A stretch of DNA of 64,000 bases from Salvator merianae (taxonomy: Eukaryota > Chordata > Lepidosauria > Squamata > Teiidae). The position numbers and the translations under genes are program-made. The notes under the pieces were generated by a model. That model was not told where the DNA came from. It saw nothing but the letters and a program-made list of their open reading frames with translations, and ran no database searches. This document shows positions 34,462 to 45,452 of this stretch, one piece after another (positions within the stretch are counted from its first letter, which is position 1; each line of letters begins with the position of its first letter). Location: contig QVOM02000049.1 in the NCBI GenBank assembly GCA_003586115.2, positions 23,427,765 through 23,491,764 on the forward strand, given 5' to 3'.

Positions 34462-34893
34462 GGGCCTGTTTGTGCATCCACACCTTGCGGAGACCCAAGC
34501 AGCCAGGAACGGGCTATATCCATCGTGCATGCACGATTGCCTGATTTCGTCTGTGCAATCGGGCGATTGGACCTGATCAGGCCTGCGTGATCAGGCCCAC
34601 GTGATGCTGGATCAAGCCGCGCAATGATGGATTGGGTCATGGGGTGCCCAATCACCCAGCCCAATCAGGGCATCGTGCAGCCCAATCACAGCATCACACG
34701 GCCCAATCAGCTGATTGCACCTGTGCGCTGCATGGGCCTGCCAGTTGCCATGGTAGTGGCTGGACCTTTTCAGGCATGGCTACCGTCATTCATACCACAA
34801 ATGCAGGTACCTGGCTTCTGATGCACTTTCTGGCCACCCAGCGCAGACAGTGTCCACGCTGCCTGGTAAATTACCACTATAGAACAGACTAAT
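34462..34893 (+). mobile_element. CpG-rich transposon related to 45453-46310, right end missing
   Basis: The left end reads GGGCCTGTTTGTGCATCC. The body contains repeated units with the core GCCCAATCA plus GCATC, then GCATGGGCCTGCCAGTTGCC, all shared with 45453-46310. Near the right side ACAGACTAATTAGTTT corresponds to the subterminal GACTAATTAGTTTG of that copy, but the last bases of the terminal repeat are absent. Confidence 0.65.
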
Positions 34894-36942
34894 TAGTTTA
34901 AAAATGAATTAACTCTTAATTTGCACTTCAGGTGTGATCTTTTGTTATTGTTGTTCTGAAGGTAAGGAAAGGGAAGATGAAGTGCATTTGGGAAATGCTG
35001 GCGTGATGCTAACTGAAAAGTCCCAACTTGTTTACAACATTTTTAGGAAAATATCTTTTCTTCAGTTTTGAAGCTTGAAAAAAGTACTTAAAACTGATTC
35101 AGTTGCTTAATATTCTTTCTATGCCTTGGAAGGACTTTAAATATTTAAATGTAACCATGTTCCTATAGCTATTCAGCTTTAGTGTTCATCTGAAAAGTAA
35201 GCTATAAATATGGCAAACATCTCAAAAGCTTATAGTATAAAATAAATTAGATATGCTGCAGACTCATGTTTAAAGTGCAATGTGAGAAATCTAGGCAACA
35301 TCTGCACCACTCACCTTGGCCACTAATATGGAGAACATGCTCTATCCAAGCCAAGGCTTTAGGGTCAGAAGTGGAAGAGGTGTCAAGAATGACAGGAGAA
35401 ATGGACCTTGTGCTGGTTTGCATGTTAGTATCTGGAATGAGCCATGGCTTTGAGCACTCTTGGGCATGGTTTGCGTATTCAGCATTCCAGTTGCTGTGGT
35501 CCAAGGAAACAGCTGACATAGTCCAAATGGACTGTGTGAAGCTGCCCAAGATTCTGATTCCATACCAATTATTTTATAGAGACATTTATGCAATCAGATG
35601 GGGGGGTCAGCAAAAAAATCTTGGATTGTCATGCTAAGAATGATGTTGCAAAAAATAACCAGTAATAAAAATTATATTGTCAATTTATGCATTATTTAAA
35701 GTGAATTATCAGTCCATTTTAACTACATTTGTTATTATTGCACTTGTGTTTATACAGGCAGCCCTACTGAAGACCATAAGAGTGACAAAACAAGTTCTGA
35801 TTCAAGCATGTATCTCTTCTCTGTGCCTTAAGACACAAATTCAAGTCCTGTACCTGTACAATCTTGATCTCAGATTACAGACAAAATATGCAGAGTCAAT
35901 TTTAATCTAACTTACACATACCATAAATGCATAAGTATATAGAGGCAGAACGAACACTGCCCATTGTTTGAATTCTTTTGGCTCATTAAGCTGTGGGCAA
36001 GTTCAGTTATTTAACCAGGTTTTCAACACTCCCCTTCAAGTTGTTGGGTAGGTTTCAGGACAATCCGCACCCCTTTGGTTAACCAGCCTCACATTCTTAG
36101 ACTAGCTGTCATACTAAAAGCAAACAAATGTAGTCTTTGACTGAAGAAACCTTCTTATAAACTGACTAGCAATTAGAGACTTGACATTTTAAATACAATA
36201 CAAAGATTTCTGGATCTGTTACATTTTTGTGTTTGGTGTCAGAAAGCTTGAGTATGCTTCTAAATGTCATTGTTTTACTTTATCATCTCGCAGTAAGTCA
36301 GTTTTTTCTTTTAAAAAATGTAACATTGTTCTGCTTTGTAAACATACCCGATTATTTTGTTTCCAACCATTTCTTTAAAAAAAGAAAAAGAAAATATACC
36401 TATATTCTATGTATTTCTGTCAGGCTTGGCATGCAGCAAGCATGTTTGCAACCTTGGCACCATCCCCATGAGGTCAAATGGCCAATTCCTGATCAGCCAG
36501 GGGATGAGGCATCTCCAAGGCCCTGTACGAAATGTGGGCACCTCCCACCCCTACTTTTATAATCTTTCCTTAAATCAGAGTAAATTACTCCAAAGGCACC
36601 TTCTTCAGAGGACTCAGCGTAAATGGGTGCTTGGATCACCCCCTCACCCCCATGTCAAATCTTTGCCCAACATATTGGCCCACATGCAGCTTGACTTCCA
36701 GTCCTACTTATGGTCAGTTCTGCTAACAGTTCCTGTTCAACCTGTCCAGCCACAGAACCCATCTGGGAGCAGTATATTCCACTCACACAGATGATCCAGA
36801 AGATGTGCTGGCTCAGAGCTTCAGGTGTAGGACATAAGCCCTGAGCCTCCATGCTGACTGTAAGGTAAGTTGGGTAATGCCAGCCTTGCAGGGTCTTCAC
36901 TTGAATGGAGCCATAGTCTAGAAAGCAGGATTTAGAATGCTG
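34894..36942. other. Non-coding stretch
   Basis: About 2 kb without a supported feature. ORFs at 35266-35637 (123 codons), its antisense partner 35247-35549, and 36357-36794 (145 codons) have no domain-like features or codon pattern suggesting an exon. Confidence 0.4.
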
Positions 36943-37062
36943 ATGTCCTCTAGATGTTTTTGGATTCCAAATTCCATCAGCCCCACCATCATAATCAATG
37001 GTCAGAGATTTAGGGAGCTATATTTCAATATCTAGAGGGCAGCAGGTTAGGTGAGTCCAGTC
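36943..37062. repeat. Palindromic interspersed repeat
   Basis: The left arm GATGTTTTTGGATTCCAAAT, then TCCATCAGCCCC, and the right arm AGGGAGCTATATTTC, then AATATCTAGAGGGC, are inverted relatives. This pattern is common in lizard genomes, with arms derived from ACTCCCATCATCCC. The copy is strongly diverged. Confidence 0.5.
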
Positions 37063-37079
37063 TATATAACCAACTGGAG

Positions 37080-37610
37080 GGTACGTCTAGCACATGTAAC
37101 CAGGCTCGAGTGCAAAAATGGCCAGGCACACTTTAAGGAGACATGAATTTAGCTTTTTTGCCCAGGAAGGACCAATGAGAGTCTGGAACAGTTTCCACTT
37201 GGGCACCGTTGGTGTGCTGCAGAGAACACTTCTGCCTCTGAATGAGCAATCTGGACCAGAAATGGGGCAGGGTGGGGCAAAGTGCACTGGTGGCCATCTG
37301 CAAGATGGCCACCCCATCCCATTCTATCTCCAAACGCTAGGAAACAAAAGTTCTTGACCATCAAAGTTCCAGGCCTGGGATATTTCACTGTTGCAATGGA
37401 AATGGGTCTGGGAGTGGGCCATTTTCTGAAGTCTGGAGAAATGTTGCCATACTCTGCAATGGGACCTGGGCCAGTCTTGCCACCACTGGCTGAACGCACT
37501 GAGACCCATTCTGGCCATGGTTTCCAAGCCTGAGAGCAGGCCAGACAGGAAGGCCATGCTTCCAGGAAAACTATGCTTCTAGGACAGTGTGCCCCCATGG
37601 GCCCAGAACG
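37080..37610. mobile_element. Diverged type B-like transposon, boundaries unsure
   Basis: Contains GGAAATGGGTCTGGGAGTGG, GGTGGGGCAAAGTGC and a GGCCATCTGCAAGATGGCC palindrome (about 37292-37310), resembling interiors of the type B elements. The possible ends are GGGTACGTCTAGCACATG on the left and, in reverse, GGGCCCATGGGGGCACAC on the right. Several overlapping 70-150 codon ORFs on both strands reflect composition only. Confidence 0.35.
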
Positions 37611-39689
37611 TATCTGTCATGTTATTTGGGAGTCCAACACAATTGGAAACACCAGGGTTCCTTATGTTGCCTAAAAACCTGCCCAGCTAACAGTACTCAG
37701 TAAGATATGATTCATATTCTGTTGATTTTACTATATAAGTGCTTTTGTATTAGAGGATTCTATGTAATATTTTCTGTTATCTGTACACATTACAGGGTTA
37801 CCTTAAGTCAAAGGGTAACTGATAGGGGACTGAATTATGAGTTTAAGGAATGTCCTTGAGTTCTGAAGATAAAAGCCAGCAGGTATGATGATTAATTAGA
37901 AGGAGTAAAATGACTGAACCTTAACTGGTCAGCAGTTCAAATCGGATTGGTCCATAACAGGCATATCTGACTAGCCAGATTAATGGTGAGTTTTGCTTGG
38001 GGAAATCTGGATTCCCCTAAGGTGTATAAACGTGGCAGCTGTTTCATGCTTTTGTTTTTCTTCAGATCGTGTCAATCTTTTGTCTAAAAGCTAAGACTTT
38101 TGAAGAAAGTTGTTGAAGTGTACTGGGGAAAGGCTAAAAAGGGCATAAGAAAAAAAAAAGATATGTATAAGCTATTCTGGGAATGAAGAGCAAGAAGAAA
38201 ACTGGAAGACTGCAAGAACCGTACTAATCTGAGGTTGCATCCACATGTATTTTTAAAAGTGTCTCAGAAGTGGCCTAGGGGCATTGGCATGTGGTAGGTA
38301 TTCCATCTCACCCCAAGCCATATTAAATGGTCTTTAATGTGGATAAGAGGTGAGATCAGAACACCAACTTTTTGGCAGCTACCACCTCCAACCCACTTTC
38401 GAGCTGTTTTCTTTTCTTTTTACTGTGTATGGATGCAGCCATCATTGCAAGGAAGACTTGAGGACTCTCTGGGAAAGAAAATAAAGGGAAAGGGAGAAAA
38501 GATAGAAAAAGAAGGAATGCAGAGTTGTATCATTTGGATCAGAACTAGGTAAGACAGAGAACGAGTGGAGGAGCAAGATGGACTTGTACATTGATCTATA
38601 CGTTGACCTCTGGTGAAATATGGGCTTGTAGGTACCATATATGAGATAGGACTTTTGGGAATAACTGATATTTGCTTTTGAAGATATTAACCAATCAATT
38701 GTTTGTTTAAATAGTATTTCGTTCTTTGACTATTTTAGTTTTGGTTCCACCCAGCACCTGTACTCTTTTTGCCATCCTATCATAGATAATTTCTTATTAC
38801 AGACAGGGACTGAGGAAGAGACAGTCCACAAATACTGCACCTAGTAGCAGCAGTAAGATGGGCTAGAGGTATACTCTTTGCTAACTGCTCCCACCTCAGC
38901 TTTCACACCAAGCAGATGCGTGTTAGACATCAAGGCAGAATCCACATTACAGTGGATCCTGCTGGTAGAAGCACTACTGTTGTCACACACAGCGGAAAGC
39001 AGCAACCATGCTGTTCATATGCCTTCTGCCTCTCTCAGCCATAAAATATCACAGCTAGAGAACCTTTGTTCCCCAGCTTTGATGTTGCTAGCCGGGACTG
39101 TTTTTGAACGAAGCACCTGGGTCTGCACGTTGGCCATTTTCGATTCTTGAGGAAACAGGATCCATCTATTCAGCCCAAAGTATATGAACAGGTATGTTTA
39201 TGCCTTCGGTGGTGGGGTGGAGGAGTCAGAGTGCTTTCTCCTGCTTCTCTGTAAAAAGCACTACTAGCAGCGGTTCTGGTCAGCTGCACTCTTTGACGAC
39301 TCTCACGGCGCTGAAATAATGCCTTATAGGTCTCGCCCAGGTTAGAGTCTCTCCTTCTGATTTTCTATTGGTGGCTTATGATTCTCATTTATGGAGTTCG
39401 TGGAAAGAAAATAAAGCTATAGAATCTGGTTGCCAGGGTTTTGCATGGTTAACCAAAATCAGGCAATAGTTAATAATTATTATTTAGTAATACAAATGAG
39501 TATGTTCATTAGAATTTTTATACTTCATAATTACAGATGTCTCAAATGCAGTAAACAACATAACAAAATAATGAAGGGTAAAAACCATGAAATCATTATC
39601 ATAATTTTATATATATATTCGTAGGAACTAGGTACAGAACACAGATTAAAGTGGGAAAATCCAACTAAATAACAAAAGCCAGAATTTAA
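37611..39689. other. Mostly featureless; weak inverted-repeat candidate at 38233-38440
   Basis: GGTTGCATCCACATG at 38233 and GGCTGCATCCATACACAG read in reverse from 38440 could be the ends of a 208-bp element, but the flanks do not agree. Nothing else in these 2 kb is recognised. Confidence 0.35.
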
Positions 39690-39805
39690 TAATGTTTTAT
39701 CAGGAGTCACAGGAAGATGTCCAAGGTGTAAGCCTGGCATACGTCTGGGGGAAAGTTGTTCCAGAGCCTGCGAGCCACCACTGAAAAAGCTCTGTCAAAG
39801 TTAAA
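39690..39805 (-). mobile_element. L2-like LINE fragment, antisense
   Basis: GTCTGGGGGAAAGTTGTTCC, then AGAGCCTGCGAGCCACCACT and GAAAAAGCTCTGTC match the order found at 20530-20580 in the longer antisense copy. Confidence 0.6.
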
Positions 39806-39994
39806 TAATTTTATAATTGTAATGGGAGTTATCAGTTGCTACATACTACAGTATCATGTTAGTACAACAAATCTAAAAATTCCAAACTACCCATATGTAA
39901 GGCATTACCAGAGTCTTTAAAAAAAAAAAAAGACTTCTAACATTATAACTATAACTACACAAGACACTTCTTGACTTAAATCTCTAAAGACGTT

Positions 39995-40130
39995 TTGCAG
40001 GGATTAACCATACAAAATTAAAAAAACACAACATGTCCATACCATGCATAATTTTATACACCTCTATTATATCCTCTCTCACTTGTCTTCTTTCTAGACG
40101 GAAATCTCCCACAAAATTACAACCTTCCTT
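39995..40130 (-). mobile_element. CR1-type LINE fragment, antisense
   Basis: Landmarks ACCATGCATAATTTTATACA, then CCTCTATTATATCCTCTCTC, match the region around 47960-48010 of the longer CR1 copy, where the reverse strand encodes the ORF2 C-terminal tail. Confidence 0.65.
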
Positions 40131-40163
40131 TTAGGAAAGCTCCTCTAGCCCACTGATCATTTA

Positions 40164-40595
40164 CCTCATTTCCACACTTTGCGGTGCTATCCTGGTATAA
40201 GGAGGACCCCCTTGCACCAGTCACAAACTGTAGCAAGCTGGGATAAAGCATTGGGACTGCTTGTTCTGTACCGGCCTCTGCACTGGCTCCAAAGCTCACA
40301 CCAACTTCGGAGCAAGAGCAAGGGGCCCATTTTGCTACCATGCCTTGTTTCACCACTGAAATGGGTCTCCCATGGTATATTAGACCAAGAACCTTGCTAT
40401 TCACATGCCTCTGTGGTTCACTATACCAATCCCTAGCATGCCGGTAGACCTTGAAATTGAAGTCTACTGGTGAGTAAGACTAGGATACCATTTTGACCAC
40501 CCTAGCTGTCTACACTGCATCCTATGTGAACAGAACATACTAGGAGAAGATGAGGCCTCCCTTAAACCACACCAGTGTTCCATGCAGAAAGAGAC
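40164..40595. mobile_element. PIF/Harbinger-like transposon, type B, TTA duplication
   Basis: The left end is CCTCATTTCCACACTTTG and the right end in reverse GTCTCTTTCTGCATGGAAC. TTA flanks both ends (40161-40163 and 40596-40598). The interior carries GGGGCCCATTTTGCTACC and CACTGAAATGGGTCTCCC. The terminal repeats are worn, so confidence rests on the duplication and the shared interior. Confidence 0.65.
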
Positions 40596-40598
40596 TTA

Positions 40599-41105
40599 GT
40601 TGTCTTCTTTTGAACTTTTTCTAACTGTGGCCCCAGCTACACCTCATTTTTAATCCACCTTCAGTCAACTTCCAGAGTGAGGAAAACTTATTAGAGAACT
40701 GACAGCTGTTTTCTCTCTACATTACCTAACCCAAAGGTGGATTTTCTGAAAAGTAGATCAAATTCTGTCAGAAAAATATTTTTTACCCCGAAAGCAAATT
40801 AATATTTTTGATGTGTTGCCCTAATACATTTTGGGAGGCTGAACCTTGAGCAAAAACAAAAGACAACAAGCAAAGTCGGTGATCAACAAAAAGGGACAGC
40901 AAATAGCTAAGTGCATTGTATTGCTGAGGAGGCGGAAGGAAGTGTGCTGGGCTACCCAGAACAAGTTAAAGTGGAATATAAAGTGGAACATGTGCTGGAA
41001 ATTGGTGGGAGAAAGGAGGGTTTGAGGTAGGATAGCAATCACAAATGTGAACATTCTTGAAGTGGAGGAAACCATTTTTATGGATCAAAGCTCTTCTGGA
41101 ATATT
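40599..41105. other. Non-coding stretch
   Basis: A short inverted pair TTAATCCACCTT / AAGGTGGATTTT (about 40652 and 40735) suggests a decayed foldback repeat. No gene seen. Confidence 0.4.
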
Positions 41106-41300
41106 GTGTGTAGCTACACCCTGTTTGAGATGTGGCAACCAAAAATATACACAACATTCCTCAGGCAATTATACCATGGGTTTGTATTAGGGTATTATAA
41201 TATTAACATTTTTATTTTCAGTTCCATTTTCTTATTATCCCTAACATGTCACTGACATTTTTAAAACTTCTGCACTCTACGTCAGCACTTCCACAATCTC
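41106..41300 (-). mobile_element. CR1-type LINE fragment, antisense
   Basis: GATGTGGCAACCAAAAATAT, then ATTATAATATTAACATTTTT and TTATTATCCCTAACATG follow the landmark order of common reptile CR1 copies read backwards. This is a different segment from 39995-40130. Confidence 0.6.
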
Positions 41301-41741
41301 GTTTCCAATCAGTTGAGGTCAGCTCAGAACCCATTAGTGTAAACAAATAATTTTTTAGTTCCAGCTTGCATCACTTTACTTTTGAAGCATGAACCAAGGG
41401 AAATGCCACTCATACAAGGAAAATCAGAGCCAGAGCCAAACAGCAGCAAACCGATATAGGCTTTTTGAAATGAGTTTTAGGGGAATCTATAAACATTTTG
41501 TCATTGTGTGACTGGAATTTCCTTTGGTTTTGCTTCACCTTGTGGAATCTTAGGCCCTTTCTGCACTTGGCCTTATTGTGGATTATATCTCAGACAGTGG
41601 TGTAGCGAGCCGCTTTGACACCCAGGGCTACTAGCCGTTTTGACGCCCGGGGCTAGGGGCGGGGCCAGCGAGTGCGCATGCGTGTGGGCGGGACCAGCGA
41701 GTGCGCATGCGTGTGGGCGGGGCCAGCGAGCGCGCATTTCC

Positions 41742-42404
41742 CGTTCGTCACCCCGGCCCACCCGGCGGCGGCCTCGCTCCTCACCCCGCCCCGCCCGGCA
41801 GTGGCCTCGCTCCTCGCCCCGGCCCACCCGGCGGGAGTTGCGCTCGTTGCCCCAGCCCGCCCGGCGGCGGCCTCGCTCCTCGCCCCGGCCCGCCCGGCGG
41901 CGGCCTCGCTCCNNNNNNNNNNNNNNNNNNNNNNNNNNNNNNNNNNNNNNNNNNNNNNNNNNNNNNNNNNNNNNNNNNNNNNNNNNNNNNNNNNNNNNNN
42001 NNNNNNNNNNNNNNNNNNNNNNNNNNNNNNNNNNNNNNNNNNNNNNNNNNNNNNNNNNNNNNNNNNNNNNNNNNNNNNNNNNNNNNNNNNNNNNNNNNNN
42101 NNNNNNNNNNNNNNNNNNNNNNNNNNNNNNNNNNNNNNNNNNNNNNNNNNNNNNNNNNNNNNNNNNNNNNNNNNNNNNNNNNNNNNNNNNNNNNNNNNNN
42201 NNNNNNNNNNNNNNNNNNNNNNNNNNNNNNNNNNNNNNNNNNNNNNNNNNNNNNNNNNNNNNNNNNNNNNNNNNNNNNNNNNNNNNNNNNNNNNNNNNNN
42301 NNNNNNNNNNNNNNNNNNNNNNNNNNNNNNNNNNCTCACTCCTCGCCCCGGCCCGCCCGGCGGCGGCCGCGCTCCTCGCCCCGGCCCGCCCGGCGGCGGC
42401 CTCG
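41742..42404 (+). repeat. 33-bp GC-rich minisatellite spanning the gap
   Basis: Head-to-tail units of 33 bp with the core GCCCGCCCGGCGGCGG, then a CTCGCTCCTCG-like block, about five before the gap and two after it. Because 33 is a multiple of three, all frames stay open across it, which explains the long ORFs. Confidence 0.85.
41913..42334. other. Assembly gap of 422 N
   Basis: The gap lies within the 33-bp minisatellite; the same unit occurs on both sides, so the missing DNA is probably further units. Confidence 0.99.
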
Positions 42405-42774
42405 ATGGGCCTGCCTGCACGCATGCGTGCTCGCTGGCTCCGCCCACATGCACGCTGGCAGGCCGGGCGACGAGCACGTCCGCAGGCGCGCGGGCCAGGG
42501 CGACAAGGCGACGAGCGCGGCCGCCGCCGTGCGGGCCGCCCGGGGCGATGAGCACGGCGCCCGCCCCGGACAACGCTCCACCTGGGGCGCTCCGCCCCCC
42601 CCGCACCACCCTCGCTACGCCAGTGATCTCAGAATAGGGAGCTGCTATCCACATGCTAGTGCAAACTATGAAAGGTCTTGCCCAGGGTCTACCATAGTCT
42701 CCACTAGCATGCAGATGGCAGGTCCCTATTCTGAGATATAATCTGGAATATGTCCAAGTGCAGAAAGGGCCCCA

Positions 42775-43219
42775 GTGTCTGTTTGCACTTTGGTGCTAGT
42801 GATCGTCTGGATGCTCACTAGCACAGTGCATTCCCGCTTTACAGAGGCCCGAACATCTGCCGATGCTTCTGAACGCTACTAGCTGTGGGCAGCTAAATCG
42901 CTGTCCACATCTGGACTGGGAGCAGCTGGACTGCTCCTGGTCAGCAGCATTTGCACCTGCTTCTGAGTCTGAATGCTGCAGGCTGCAGTGGGTGTGGCTG
43001 TGCAGTCGTGTGCTGCATCCCTGGTTGCCATGGAAGTGGCTGGATATTTCTACAGCCACTGTCATGGCAGCCGGGCCAACATTTGCACTCTGAGTTTTGG
43101 AAGCCCATTTCCGGGCTATTCCAAATCTTGCAGTGCAGAAACCTACCACACTGTGGGGCCTGTTCCAGCTTAGAATGGAAGAACTCTACCATTCTAAGCT
43201 GTGAAGGGTGAACAGGCCC
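42775..43219 (+). mobile_element. Non-autonomous PIF/Harbinger-like transposon, type A
   Basis: The left end is GTGTCTGTTTGCACTTTGG and the right end in reverse GGGCCTGTTCACCCTTCAC. CCA is present on both sides (42772-42774 and 43220-43222). Interior landmarks include CTCACTAGCACAGTGCATTC, GGGAGCAGCTGGACTGCTCC, GTTGCCATGGAAGTGGCTGG and CAGCCACTGTCATGGC. It directly abuts the preceding foldback element. Confidence 0.85.
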
Positions 43220-43222
43220 CCA

Positions 43223-43342
43223 GCAGCTGGCAGAGATCTCTTTGGAGCTCTTCACAATCCTTTTTGATTTTACCGCTCCTAACAGTTTGGTGTCATGAAG
43301 AAACTTGGCTACTCCACTAGTCACACCTGACTCCAGGTCAAG
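43223..43342 (-). mobile_element. CR1-type LINE, reverse transcriptase catalytic segment, antisense
   Basis: The minus strand encodes SGVAKFLHDTKLLGAVKSK, corresponding to the CR1 segment that contains the FADDTKL catalytic motif. Here the first aspartate of the pair is replaced (LHD), so the enzyme would be dead. Only about 40 codons are left; the type A transposon sits at its 3' side. Confidence 0.7.
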
Positions 43343-45452
43343 ACGAGCCTAAAGTTCACCTTGGGAACAGCTGTGCATGGTAAATATGTCTATCCGAAGT
43401 CCACCTCTCTGGTCAACATGAAGAACTGATATTCGTGTTTCGGGATCTCTTGACTCTCAGTTTTTTCTTCATCCAGCTGGGTCATCTCACATATTTTTTA
43501 GCATAATATCAGGGGAGTGTCCTTATCCTGGTTAAGAAACTCATACAGCCCCAGGAAAAGGCATTCAAGGATAGTACTGCGAGCTTAACTGAGTTTTCTG
43601 GGTATGAGAAGGCTAAGGCCAAGGGTTTAAAAATATTTCAACATCCCACTTGTGGTTTATTTTTCTTTCGGAATTTGTTCATCAGCTGTTTTGTTTTTAT
43701 AGTGACATGACTTTAAAGAGTAAGCCACACCTTATATCACCTGTATATAAGGGCAGTAGAATATTTGCCATGCACCATATAGGTTGTAATACAAACTGAT
43801 TCCAGGTAAAAAATAAGGCTACTCTCCTCCCTGAAGATGCCCTGAGGGGGGAATTTCCAGTGGCTCATCTCCACCATCCAGGAAGGCCATTTACATAGCC
43901 ACCCCAAAATCATCCTAGAGAATGCTGGTGTCCGTGTGGTACACATGATTTTTCAACAACCAGGTGCACCGAACAGGCACAGGCTGCCCTGTGATTCCCC
44001 CCAATTTGGTTCACAGTGGTCACGTGTCACTATAAGCCATATCAAACAGAACGGGCATCTCAGCTTGGCCTGCCCCTTACCTCAAGATACCTTCAGAAGT
44101 TCAGGGTGAAAGGATGTGTAAATGTCCTGCCCTCAGAGCTTCTACCCTTAGCACCGACTGCAATCTCCATGGACGTCTCAAGCACCAGAAGTCAATAATT
44201 AGGAAGGGGTTCTTAAAGATTTTTCCCAGGAAAACCTACCACATCATTCAGAAAAGCATACCTCAATGCCTTCATGGCAGAAATGAGTTTCCACATTTTC
44301 TCTCCAGGAATCCCATGCCAACAAGCGGCAGGGCCAGAAAGAACTCATGTGACCAGAGTGTGTGGAACATTCATCCTTGTAGAGTACACTTTTATTTCAG
44401 ATCCACAAAAGGCAGGTTTCTGCATTAGTATGTCTTCTTCATCCCTTGTTGTTGAAGGCCATGTTTTAGCAGGACTTGTAAAGTGTACGGACTGAAAATA
44501 TGGTAGGAAGAGAGTGTACGTCAGGATTCTATATAGCTTCCCAGCATAAGATTTCCCATTCTTGTTTCATAACCATGGTAAAAATCCTGACTCCTGGGTC
44601 ATACATGGGTCATGCAAGACATTGTCCAAAACCATCCCACAGCTTCTTGAGAGAAAATGTGGAAACCAATGCCGGTTCATGAATACCACCTTGAGCTTCT
44701 TTCTACCCTACTTTGAAATAACTGCATGTTCAAAACAATCATCAGTGCCCATCCCACCAGCCCCTTCCATCAGAACCAACTATTTGCACATTTGAACCTC
44801 ATTTCATTAAGAACTTTTGCTAGGATCATCAAAAATGCTGTGAGGTGGTGAACAGTCTTTTACAGTTTTTCAGTACACACACAAAAAACCCTGCTTTGGG
44901 CATCGTGAAAGCAAAGATTTATAATACCAACACCATAGAGAACCAACTGATGCTGGAAAGTAGCAGAACAAGTTTACTTTACTTCAGTTCTGGCGAGAAG
45001 CTTGCACATATAATTGCAATGTATAGATAATTGCTATTTATTGAAAAGAACACAGGAGACCAAAGCAGGCAAATTGCAAACAAAAGGATGGGATTAGAAT
45101 ACACAACTTATCTGGCCTATAAGCCACAAATTCTCATCCTAAGGCAATCCCAGTTAAATGTCAGCCTAGTTACGTGTCTTTTAAATACATGCAATGTACT
45201 TCCAGAGAAAGGTAACCATGCGGTAAGTAGTTAACCCTAAAGAGCCTAGACTGGATCCATAAGTGATCATTCAACTGGCCCCCAAATTTGAGATGCCTGC
45301 AGAAGACATCATGTTGCCCAGGTCTTCTTGTGGGGCTGATTTCCCCTCTCCTGCCCACTGCATTTATGCATGCTTCTGTGTCAGTGTATTATCTTTTCTC
45401 GCTTCAAGATTTTTACAATGGAAAAGACTATATAAGTATTTTAAATAAATAA
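43343..45452. other. Non-coding stretch, no family recognised
   Basis: Two kilobases with moderate GC and only short ORFs (up to 104 codons at 44114-44428). The composition is less AT-rich than other unassigned stretches, but no exon boundary or protein similarity can be argued. Confidence 0.4.

Larger units (their letters stand above)
41595..42625. mobile_element. Non-autonomous hAT-type element with 8-bp duplication
   Basis: The left end is CAGTGGTGTAGCGAG and the right end in reverse CACTGGCGTAGCGAG. The exact 8-bp sequence ATCTCAGA flanks it (41587-41594 and 42626-42633), the hallmark of hAT insertion. The interior is extremely GC- and CpG-rich, includes three 29-bp units near 41656-41727 and a 33-bp minisatellite, and contains a 422-N gap. 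The long Arg/Pro/Ala frames across it (283-346 codons) are compositional. Confidence 0.9.
41553..42771. mobile_element. Foldback MITE carrying a nested hAT element
   Basis: The ends are a long inverted repeat. The left starts GGCCCTTTCTGCACTTGG and the right in reverse GGCCCTTTCTGCACTTGG, and the match continues (with substitutions) through GATTATATCTCAGAATAGGG. The original element was about 180 bp and almost entirely palindromic; it was split by the insertion at 41595-42625. The left flank is TTA; the right flank is CCA and abuts the next element, so its own duplication cannot be confirmed. Confidence 0.85.

Noticed and set aside
35247..35637. Opposed ORFs of 100 and 123 codons
   Set aside because: No recognisable domain, and the antisense overlap suggests chance openness.
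36357..36794. 145-codon ORF
   Set aside because: No domain or biased codon pattern; typical of chance ORFs in this window.
38233..38440. Possible 208-bp inverted-repeat transposon with GGTTGCATCC ends
   Set aside because: End similarity is short and the flanking triplets disagree; left as a weak note in the stretch description.
41573..42741. Several 280-346 codon Arg/Pro/Ala-rich frames on both strands
   Set aside because: All depend on the gap and on a 33-bp repeat inside a hAT element; there are no domains, and every frame is open for compositional reasons.
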